In this document: one piece after another, positions 1 through 5,955 of the stretch
How positions within the stretch are numbered: the first letter of the stretch is position 1
Layout of the letters: every line of letters starts with the position of its first letter
Assembly (NCBI GenBank): GCA_031289835.1
Contig: JAITOW010000032.1
Coordinates: 1-6,300, forward strand
Length of the DNA stretch: 6,300 bases
DNA from: Puniceicoccales bacterium
Lineage (GTDB): Bacteria > Verrucomicrobiota > Verrucomicrobiia > Opitutales > JAIRKQ01
Reading direction: 5' to 3'
Notes under the pieces: model-generated
What the model saw: the letters and a program-made list of their open reading frames with translations, nothing else
Database searches by the model: none
What the model was told of the DNA's origin: nothing
Translations under genes and position numbers: made by a program

Positions 1-23
1 CCCAAGCCTACCGAGCTCCCATT

Positions 24-107
24 TTTCATGTTAATCTTGGCTCTTGCTACCATCCTATGAATTCCTCCTTAGCCTCTTTTCTTTCATGTTAATCTCAGTT
101 TTGGCTC
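24..107. repeat. Degenerate direct repeat, two copies
   Basis: The 14-mer TTTCATGTTAATCT occurs exactly at 24-37 and again at 82-95. In both copies TTGGCTC follows (37-43 and 101-107), with six extra bases before it in the second copy. The unit is therefore about 20 bp with one small insertion, repeated 58 bp apart. On the minus strand each copy reads ATTAACATGAAA, that is, an ATG with an AT-rich lead. This could be a duplicated gene-start region or a local slippage or duplication remnant. No transposase or target-site structure is visible. Confidence 0.5.
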
Positions 108-174
108 CTACTTTTTCGCGCTTACTTAGTGTGCTCGGCCACGGCTGATTCCTAGCTTGCCTTTGTTTTCCCTT

Positions 175-192
175 TGTGGCGAGTGTGGCGAG
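175..192. repeat. Tandem 9-bp duplication
   Basis: TGTGGCGAG occurs twice head to tail (175-183, 184-192) in noncoding DNA. Two copies are too few for a functional array. It most likely reflects a small slippage event. Confidence 0.5.
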
Positions 193-264
193 CTACACAA
201 TTTGCCCACGGCCCTCTTCCCAATCCCGCTGAGATATACCACCTCTGAAATTTCCCATTTAAAT

Positions 265-280
265 GCTAAAATTTTTTAGC
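265..280. repeat. AT-rich perfect palindrome
   Basis: GCTAAAA (265-271) and TTTTAGC (274-280) are perfect inverted copies around TT. In RNA the loop would have to open to about four bases, leaving a 6-bp stem with only two GC pairs. No T-run follows on either strand, so it is a poor terminator. A dimeric protein-binding site is possible but nothing supports a specific one. Confidence 0.35.
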
Positions 281-381
281 CGTAAAAAATGAAGCAATAT
301 TGAGGCATTGAAGTTTTTATGGCGCCACTTTTTCATCTCCCCCAATCACTCGCAAGCCCTGCGGTTATGTAGTTTGGTAGC

Positions 382-457
<76 letters not shown>

Positions 458-555
458 ACTACTAAACTTTACGGTAGTACAAACGAGCATGAATAAATCA
501 AGTAAAACTTGAAATTTTAAAAAATGTATGTCTTTGCCGCCAGGCGTGAACACAT

Positions 556-585
556 TTGTAATATTTTCTTGAACTCGCTTATAAT
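556..585 (+). promoter_or_regulatory. Candidate sigma70 promoter for tRNA-Ile
   Basis: TTGTAA (556-561) and a consensus TATAAT (580-585) are separated by 18 bp. This predicts a start near 592 and a leader of about 45 bases before the mature tRNA at 638. A second, weaker pair lies closer: TTGAAA (590-595) with TAGAAA (612-617), 16 bp apart. Neither has been tested, and AT-rich intergenic DNA yields such matches by chance. Confidence 0.4.
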
Positions 586-637
586 TTTCTTGAAAAGCCC
601 ACTGTCCACATTAGAAATGCGCTTAGCTTTGTTCTTT

Positions 638-713
<76 letters not shown>

Positions 714-908
714 GGCTATAATCCGTTTAACCACAGGCCTTGTGGGCAATCAAAGGGAAGTAAAATAAAGGCATTCATGTGTCTGCTGGTAACTTTCCCA
801 TGGTAAGATTGTACCTTGTCTTTGCCATGCTCAAATTTGGGCAGTTTATGCGAAGTTACAGTTTTCACTTGTCACGGTGCAATTATCTTGGCAAAGTTTG
901 ATCCCGTT
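714..908. other. Spacer between tRNA-Ile and pyrG
   Basis: A 195-bp spacer without a gene. A short stem CCACA/TGTGG (731-735 with 741-745) follows the tRNA but has no T-run, so it is only a weak terminator candidate. For pyrG, TTGCCA (822-827) matches the -35 consensus at five of six positions, but the -10 region around 845-850 is poor. The pyrG frame stays open upstream to about 816 with only TTG-type starts. Those extra codons do not resemble the family N-terminus and are treated here as untranslated. Confidence 0.45.
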
Positions 909-2504
909 ATGAAGTACGTTTTTATCACCGGTGGCGTCGTTTCTTCGCTCGGTAAAGGATTGACTGCCGGTGCTCTCGGTGCCCTACTTGAGGCACACGG
1001 GTACGGAGTGATTTTGCAGAAATTCGACCCCTATTTGAATGTGGATCCGGGCACGATGAGTCCGTTTCAGCACGGGGAGGTGTACGTTTTGGATGATGGT
1101 GCCGAGACGGACCTGGATCTGGGGCATTACGAGCGCTTTACACACTCGAAACTCTCCAGAAATAACAGCATATCTTCGGGAAAAATTTATTCCTCCGTTA
1201 TTAGAAAAGAGAGGCGAGGAGATTACCTGGGCAAGACTGTGCAGGTCATCCCCCATGTCACCGATGAAATCAAGGCGTGCTTCCGAGCGGGAGCTGGGAA
1301 TTGTGACGTCGTTATTACGGAAATTGGCGGCACCGTCGGTGATATTGAAAGCCTGCCATTTTTGGAATCCATGCGACAATTTGCCCTGGAAGAAGGCAAG
1401 GAAAATGTGCTTTTCATACACATGACCCTGGTGCCCTACCTGCATGCCGCCGGTGAGGTTAAAAGCAAGCCATCGCAGCAGAGCGTTGCCAAGTTGCGCG
1501 AAATAGGCGTGCAGCCCGATGTTTTGGTGTGCAGAACGGAGGTTCATTTGTCGCGCGAAATCAGGCAGAAATTGAGCATGTTCTGCAATGTGGAGGAAAA
1601 AAGTGTGATCGAGGAAAAAGACCTCGAGCTCTCCATCTATGAGCTACCCGGAGCGCTGCACGGGGAAGGCTTGGATGACATAGTCCTTTCGAAACTTCAC
1701 CTGCGAAACACTCCCTGCGACATGTCGATTTGGGAAAATATCATCGACAGGTTAAAAAATCCGGAATGTGCCGTAAAAATCGGGCTAATCGGAAAGTACA
1801 ATGACCTGCGCGATGCCTACAAATCCGTAAACGAGGCTTTGACTCACGGAGGAATCGCGAATAATTGCACCGTTGAGGTTGTTTCCATTGACTCGGAAGA
1901 CATCGAAAAAAATGGAGTTTCATGTTTGGAAAATTTGAACGGAATTCTTGTACCGGGGGGCTTTGGCAATCGCGGCATTGAGGGAAAGATTTTAGCGGCG
2001 AAGTTTGCCCGTGAGAACGATGTGCCATACTTTGGGATTTGTCTCGGAATGCAGACTGCCCTCATAGAATTTGCCAGGAATGTCGCTAAAATTCCCGACG
2101 CTAACAGCGAAGAATTCTGCGCGGATAGCGGTTCCCACGTTGTTTGCATGATCAATTCCCAAAAAACGATCGCGGAAAAGGGCGGAACGATGCGCCTGGG
2201 AGCATACGATTGTTTGTTATCTAAAAATTCGCTTGCTAGGAAAGTCTATGGAAGCGAAATTGTGCGCGAGCGCCATCGCCACAGGTATGAGTTTAACCCA
2301 AAATTTGATGCAATGTTAGTTGATAGCGGACTGGTAATAGCCGGCAAAAATACGGATACGGGATTGGTTGAAATAATTGAAAATCCTAATTTGACCTGGT
2401 TTGTCGCTGTGCAATTTCACCCGGAATTTTTGTCCAAGCCGATGAAACCCCACCCACTGTTCGCGGACTTTATTAAAATTGCAAAAAAAACGAAAAATTG
2501 TTAA
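909..2504 (+). CDS. pyrG: CTP synthase
   Basis: CTP synthase converts UTP, ATP and glutamine to CTP, the last step of de novo pyrimidine nucleotide synthesis, in the cytosol. The 531-residue protein is slightly shorter than the usual ~545 (E. coli). The N-terminal synthetase domain opens with the hallmark phosphate-binding loop at residues 8-17 (GGVVSSLGKG), followed by the DPYLNVDPGTM and HGEVYVLDDGAETDLDLGHY stretches (about 40-74) and EIGGTVGDIE at 138-147. The C-terminal class I glutamine amidotransferase domain has the PGGFGNRG oxyanion region, the nucleophile Cys378 in GICLGMQ, and the His504/Glu506 pair in FHPEF, so both activities look intact. ATG 909 is chosen because the family starts directly with (M)KYVFITGG. 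No Shine-Dalgarno sequence precedes it. tlc follows 71 bp downstream on the same strand. Wording such as AAGEVKSKPSQQSVAKLREIG recalls PVC-group and Bacteroidetes enzymes, but this is an impression, not an alignment. Confidence 0.97.
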   Translation: MKYVFITGGVVSSLGKGLTAGALGALLEAHGYGVILQKFDPYLNVDPGTMSPFQHGEVYVLDDGAETDLDLGHYERFTHSKLSRNNSISSGKIYSSVIRKERRGDYLGKTVQVIPHVTDEIKACFRAGAGNCDVVITEIGGTVGDIESLPFLESMRQFALEEGKENVLFIHMTLVPYLHAAGEVKSKPSQQSVAKLREIGVQPDVLVCRTEVHLSREIRQKLSMFCNVEEKSVIEEKDLELSIYELPGALHGEGLDDIVLSKLHLRNTPCDMSIWENIIDRLKNPECAVKIGLIGKYNDLRDAYKSVNEALTHGGIANNCTVEVVSIDSEDIEKNGVSCLENLNGILVPGGFGNRGIEGKILAAKFARENDVPYFGICLGMQTALIEFARNVAKIPDANSEEFCADSGSHVVCMINSQKTIAEKGGTMRLGAYDCLLSKNSLARKVYGSEIVRERHRHRYEFNPKFDAMLVDSGLVIAGKNTDTGLVEIIENPNLTWFVAVQFHPEFLSKPMKPHPLFADFIKIAKKTKNC

Positions 2505-2575
2505 TTTTTTCTAAAAAAGCTTGCTTTTATTCAAAATTTTGGTTTTGATGATATGGGTATTTCCAGGCAACTGGG

Positions 2576-4156
2576 ATGAACACAACTAATTTATGTTTTA
2601 CTATGGAAACTACTGACCAACAACCTAAATTTAAAGGATTGCGGAAGATTTTTTTCCCAATAGAAACCTATGAGCTGAAGAAAGCTCTTCCAATGAGCAT
2701 TATCTTCTTTTTTGTGCTGTTCAACTACACATGCGTGAGAAACATCAAGGATTCGCTGATCGTCACGGCACCGAATTCCGGCGCGGAGGTATTATCGTTC
2801 CTGAAGCTCTATCTGGTGATGCCATCGGCGGTGCTATTCATGCTTGTGTATGCCAAGGCTAGCGATATTTTGAGTAATGAAAAGCTCTTCTATGCGACGC
2901 TGAGTCCATTCATTTTATTTTTTGGAGCTTTTGGGTTTCTGATTTATCCAAACTTGGATATTTTGCATCCGGCAGCATCGACCGTTGCGGCATGGCAAGC
3001 AAACTATTCGAAGGCTTTTTATTGGCCTTTGGCGATTGTTGGAAATTGGTCATTTGCTTTGTTTTTCATATTGGCTGAGCTCTGGGGTAGTACGATTCTT
3101 TCGCTGTCATTTTGGCAGTTTGCCAACCAAATTTGTAAAATGTCCGAGGCTAAGCGATTCTATGCGTTTTTTGGCTTGGTCGGACAATTCGCATTGATAT
3201 TTGTTGGTACAGTTGGCGAATATTTTTCCAAAGTCCCCGAAAATCTTCCGGCGGGAGTTGATCCGTGGGGTGTTTCTCTGCGCTGGTTGATGGGCATGGT
3301 GTTCGTTGCCGGTGTGCTGACAATGTGCATCTACCGCTGGATATATACCAATGTGTTAACCGATAAGAGGTTCTATGATAAGTCCGAGCTACCCGGCGTT
3401 TCGAGAAAAAAGAAGTCAAACGTCGGCTTCTGGCAAAGTTTAAAGATCATGATCACCTCCCCCTATCTCGGTTTGATTGCAGCATTGATAATTTGCTATG
3501 GAACAAGCATAAATTTGATCGAAGCTCTGTGGAAAGGGCAAGCTAAGATCCTATATCCGAATACGAACGATTTCAATATTTTCATGTCCCGCTATGTGAC
3601 CTATACGGGCATTGTTTCGCTTATCATCGTTGTGATAGGAGGCAATCTTTTACGAATGCTCAAGTGGGTGACCGCAGCCATGGTTACTCCGGCCTTAATT
3701 TTCCTCGGAGGAAGTTTGTTTTTTGCGTTTATATTGTTCCGTGACAGATTTGTGAACGTTCTAGAAAGTATTGGATCAAATCCAGTGTCCTGCGCGGTTG
3801 TGCTCGGCATGTCGATTATTATCCTGTTAAAGTCAACAAAATATGCCCTCTTTGACTGGACCAAGGAAATGGCTTACATACCCCTGGATGAGGAAATGAA
3901 GGTTAAAGGGAAGGTGATCGTTGACGTTGTTGGCGGACGAGTGGGCAAGGCTGGTGGAGCACTGATGCAATCAACCCTGATGGTGGTCATAGGATTTTTC
4001 AGCGCAAGTGCCGTTAAGCTCATCGATATTGCCCCCTACCTGTCGGCCATATTTTTGGTGGTATGTGGACTCTGGATGTTTGCAGTCAAGTGTTTGGGCA
4101 AAAAAATTGAAGCTATCACAGCTGTTCAACAGAGCACACCCGTTCAGCAGAAGTGA
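2576..4156 (+). CDS. tlc: ATP/ADP translocase (Tlc/NTT family)
   Basis: An inner-membrane nucleotide transporter that, in this family, exchanges host ATP for bacterial ADP; some paralogues instead import other NTPs or NAD. The protein has 526 residues (Rickettsia Tlc1 about 498) and about eleven to twelve hydrophobic segments, for example near 40-53, 77-92, 102-123, 148-173, 195-212, 236-252, 289-310, 341-355, 365-388, 403-418, 464-482 and 487-505. Recognisable Tlc1-like stretches are the N-terminal RKIFFPIETYE, NIKDSLIVT, AELWGSTILSLSFWQFANQI with EAKRFY (191-196), YGTSINLIEALWK (308-320), and MAYIPLDEEMKVKGK (432-446) followed by GGRVGKAGGA (453-462). The close match to the ATP/ADP type argues for energy parasitism, but substrate is not proven. 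ATG 2576 has a weak AGG 8 bases upstream. ATG 2603 is the alternative and would remove nine non-conserved residues. The terminator at 4196 follows. Confidence 0.93.
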   Translation: MNTTNLCFTMETTDQQPKFKGLRKIFFPIETYELKKALPMSIIFFFVLFNYTCVRNIKDSLIVTAPNSGAEVLSFLKLYLVMPSAVLFMLVYAKASDILSNEKLFYATLSPFILFFGAFGFLIYPNLDILHPAASTVAAWQANYSKAFYWPLAIVGNWSFALFFILAELWGSTILSLSFWQFANQICKMSEAKRFYAFFGLVGQFALIFVGTVGEYFSKVPENLPAGVDPWGVSLRWLMGMVFVAGVLTMCIYRWIYTNVLTDKRFYDKSELPGVSRKKKSNVGFWQSLKIMITSPYLGLIAALIICYGTSINLIEALWKGQAKILYPNTNDFNIFMSRYVTYTGIVSLIIVVIGGNLLRMLKWVTAAMVTPALIFLGGSLFFAFILFRDRFVNVLESIGSNPVSCAVVLGMSIIILLKSTKYALFDWTKEMAYIPLDEEMKVKGKVIVDVVGGRVGKAGGALMQSTLMVVIGFFSASAVKLIDIAPYLSAIFLVVCGLWMFAVKCLGKKIEAITAVQQSTPVQQK

Positions 4157-4195
4157 TTCTCCTGTGCAATCTCACATTTGTATGCCTAATACGCA

Positions 4196-4225
4196 GCGGG
4201 GCAGTGAAATGCCTCGCCTTTTATT
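4196..4225 (+). terminator. Rho-independent terminator of tlc
   Basis: GCGGGGCA (4196-4203) and TGCCTCGC (4210-4217) form an 8-bp stem with one G-U pair and a six-base loop. It is followed on the plus strand by CTTTTATTTAT, a T-rich run. It sits 40 bp past the tlc stop. In the opposite direction the same hairpin lies just beyond the folD stop but lacks a T-run there, so it would serve mainly tlc and at best weakly folD. The T-run overlaps the last codons of folD. Confidence 0.75.
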
Positions 4226-5108
4226 TATCTACCGTAAGCTTGGTAGATGCTTGAAATGTATTTTGCATTAGCATGGCTACCGTCATAGGTCCGACGCCAC
4301 CCGGAACCGGGGTTATGGCGCTGCACCTATGATGCACATTGTCAAAATCAACATCTCCGCACAATTTGGAACCGCTCGCACGGGTACTGTCCCTAACGCT
4401 GTTCATGCCGACATCCACCACCACTGCACCATCTTTGACCATTTCTTTCCCGACAAATTTCGGTTTTCCGATGGCCACAATCAATGCATCGGCTGTCTTG
4501 GTTATGTCGGCTAAATTTTTAGATTCGGAGTGGCAGAGTGTCACGGTAGCGTTGCAGTTTTCAAATTTCTGCGAAAGCAGGATGGATAATGGCCGCCCAA
4601 CTATCCTGCTTCTGCCGATAATTACCACATGCTGACCCGTCAAAGTGATATTGTTCCTGGTCAGAAGAGTCAAAATTCCGTAGGGCGTGCACGATAGGAA
4701 ACAGTCGCGCTGCCCGTTGCACAGTTTCCCGATGTTGATTGCACTAAATCCATCCACATCCTTATCGGCATTGATCATGTCGAATACGTGATCCTGGTAT
4801 GACCGATCTGGCAGCGGAGGCAGCGGAGATTGAACGATTATGCCGTGGACGGTATCGTCTGCGTTCAATGCAGCAACGGCGTCGAAAATTTCGTTTTGGG
4901 ACGCACTTCTGCCTAGCCTGATCAGTTCCGCTGATACATCGACCTGTTTGGCATAAATCAGTTTGTTCCGCACGTAAATTTCGGAAGCGCCATCATTCCC
5001 TGCCATGACTATTGCCAGTTTCGGCCGACTGCCCGTGCGTGCAATTTTGGATTTCAATTCTTCAGCGAGCTCCGCAGCCAATTTTTTACCGTCCAATATC
5101 GTAGCCAT
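4221..5108 (-). CDS. folD: Bifunctional methylene-THF dehydrogenase/cyclohydrolase
   Basis: FolD interconverts 5,10-methylene-, methenyl- and 10-formyl-tetrahydrofolate using NADP, feeding purine, thymidylate and formyl-Met-tRNA synthesis in the cytosol. The 295 residues match the family (E. coli 288). Visible active-site elements are Tyr45 and the catalytic Lys49 in YVRNK, Gln93 in VQSPLP, and Asp119 in KDVDGF. The NADP loop GRSRIVGRP is at 165-173 and the C-terminal ITPVPGGVGPMT at 265-276. The usual PCTP motif reads SCTP (Ser139), a mild departure. ATG 5108 is chosen because MATILDGKKLA matches the family start. GGAG abuts this ATG with no spacer, and in-frame GTG 5114 or TTG 5138 are alternatives without a ribosome site. 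It converges with tlc and is divergent from the sctQ-like gene. Confidence 0.96.
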   Translation of the reverse strand: MATILDGKKLAAELAEELKSKIARTGSRPKLAIVMAGNDGASEIYVRNKLIYAKQVDVSAELIRLGRSASQNEIFDAVAALNADDTVHGIIVQSPLPPLPDRSYQDHVFDMINADKDVDGFSAINIGKLCNGQRDCFLSCTPYGILTLLTRNNITLTGQHVVIIGRSRIVGRPLSILLSQKFENCNATVTLCHSESKNLADITKTADALIVAIGKPKFVGKEMVKDGAVVVDVGMNSVRDSTRASGSKLCGDVDFDNVHHRCSAITPVPGGVGPMTVAMLMQNTFQASTKLTVDK

Positions 5109-5204
5109 CTCCACAGGATAGGAGGATGTTTTTTGCAAAACAATATTTTTATTAGCTTATTTATCTTGCAAATTTATTGTTTTCAACAAAAATCCCGTTT
5201 GAGT
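5109..5204. promoter_or_regulatory. Divergent spacer, folD and sctQ-like gene
   Basis: A 96-bp AT-rich spacer that must carry, or lie close to, promoters for both outward genes. TTGCAA, itself a palindrome, occurs twice (5133-5138 and 5166-5171), 33 bp apart. TTGAAA on the minus strand (5186-5181) with GATAAA (5165-5160) is a poorly spaced (15 bp) promoter candidate for folD. I see no convincing -35/-10 pair toward sctQ. The TTGCAA copies could be operator half-sites or chance in AT-rich DNA. Confidence 0.35.
5120..5125 (+). promoter_or_regulatory. Strong Shine-Dalgarno match before a TTG
   Basis: AGGAGG at 5120-5125 lies 7 bases before TTG 5133, which is in frame with the sctQ-like gene and would add 24 residues. 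This is the best Shine-Dalgarno match near any gene start in the window. Against it, the added codons are far more AT-rich than the gene and encode a hydrophobic stretch unexpected for a cytoplasmic C-ring protein. Confidence 0.3.
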
Positions 5205-5948
5205 ATGTCGAAGCTGCGAAGTCTTAAACGAGTGCCGGGTATAAACGTGAGGTTTAATAACGTTTTTATCGGAAAGTTGAGGGTTTTGGATATTAAAGTC
5301 GCTGGTACGGATTATTTTTTGACATGCCACGAGTGTATCTGTGAACTTTCTGCGAAGGTGCTGATAGGCCTAAAAATTGCCAATTTCGATTCTGTTTTAG
5401 CTCTAAAAATTTGTCCCGATTTGAAGTTGTTTGATGAGCGATTTTCGGATATTGATTTGGAGTTATTGCCGGAGGATGTTCGTGTGGATGTCGCCGCTTT
5501 GGTGTTCAAGAATTTGCTGACTGAACTATCTGCAAAGCTAAAATTGGACGTTTCCATTACCTCGATTGCATTCCGTTTCGACGGCGATGTAAAGTTTGAC
5601 CATGAGATAGGTTGGTCGGTCTATGATGCGGCTTCAACGGTGATTTTGTGTGGCAATTTACGCCTTGGGTCGGAACTGCTCGAGGCCATAGTAGATAGCT
5701 TCGAAAAAATTCCTGCCAGTGTGGAATATAGGAACGAAAATATATCGTTTGATGTTTTCCTGGAAACCGGAAGAACTGAGTTGTCCAGGTCTGAGTTTGA
5801 TAATTTGGAAGTTAGTGATATTGTCTTCCTCGATGATGATTCTCAGCTGCGGAGCGGTACGTTTACACTGTGTGGCGTCGATTCAACGAAAATTATCGGT
5901 AACTTCGAGGGGACATTTTTCAAGGTTTCTAATATTATGGGAGTGTAA
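5205..5948 (+). CDS. sctQ: SctQ-like type III secretion C-ring protein, N-terminal half
   Basis: This 247-residue protein has the layout of SctQ/HrcQA, the cytoplasmic sorting-platform (C-ring) component of type III secretion. A variable N-terminal region is followed by a helical part (about 80-115, DLELLPEDVRVDVAALVF...), a beta-rich part, and then a C-terminal SpoA-like domain at about 181-245. The latter carries the signature of a short beta strand, Gly-Arg-Thr, Leu-Ser, a Glu-Phe-Asp-Asn-Leu helix and SDIVFLDD (189-210). It has no membrane segment or signal peptide from this start. Full SctQ proteins are usually 300-370 residues with two SpoA domains; here only one is present and the protein ends just after it, as in HrcQA of split systems. 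The identification rests on motif pattern, not alignment, and a flagellar FliM/FliN relative is the alternative. ATG 5205 lacks a good ribosome site; TTG 5133 is a rival start. The acidic ORF follows after 7 bp. Confidence 0.6.
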   Translation: MSKLRSLKRVPGINVRFNNVFIGKLRVLDIKVAGTDYFLTCHECICELSAKVLIGLKIANFDSVLALKICPDLKLFDERFSDIDLELLPEDVRVDVAALVFKNLLTELSAKLKLDVSITSIAFRFDGDVKFDHEIGWSVYDAASTVILCGNLRLGSELLEAIVDSFEKIPASVEYRNENISFDVFLETGRTELSRSEFDNLEVSDIVFLDDDSQLRSGTFTLCGVDSTKIIGNFEGTFFKVSNIMGV

Positions 5949-5955
5949 TTTTAAA

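Larger units (their letters stand above)
1..381. other. Left-edge stretch with no convincing gene
   Basis: All six frames are broken by stops within the first 200 bases, apart from a short minus-strand frame open to the left edge (about 53 to 1). I recognise no protein or RNA family here. The plus strand is pyrimidine-rich (runs of C and T) over about 1-240, unlike the coding region to the right, and the stretch becomes AT-rich at about 240-300. It holds a degenerate direct repeat (24-43 and 82-107), a 9-bp tandem duplication (175-192) and an AT-rich palindrome (265-280). It may be intergenic DNA or the decayed remains of a gene. Being downstream of tRNA-Thr, it would contain that gene's terminator, but I see no clear hairpin followed by a T-run in the minus direction. 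Confidence 0.6.

Noticed and set aside
1..300. CRISPR array, insertion sequence or rRNA remnant at the left edge
   Set aside because: There are only two copies of one short repeat, no terminal inverted repeats or transposase fragment, and no recognisable rRNA segment.
816..908. Upstream extension of pyrG to TTG 816
   Set aside because: The extra 31 residues are not part of the CTP synthase family, which begins at the MKYVFITGG segment.
984..1547. Minus-strand open frame of 187 codons inside pyrG
   Set aside because: It is antisense to the conserved CTP synthase domain and its translation resembles no family; an ordinary shadow frame.
2493..2528. AT-only palindrome over the pyrG stop (2493-2509) and AAAAG/CTTTT stem (2515-2528) as a pyrG terminator
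   Set aside because: The stems are almost without GC pairs and no proper T-run follows. Such structures are expected by chance in AT-rich spacers.
5120..5154. AGGAGGATG read as a ribosome site plus start at 5126
   Set aside because: The ATG touches the Shine-Dalgarno sequence with no spacer, and its frame stops after nine codons.
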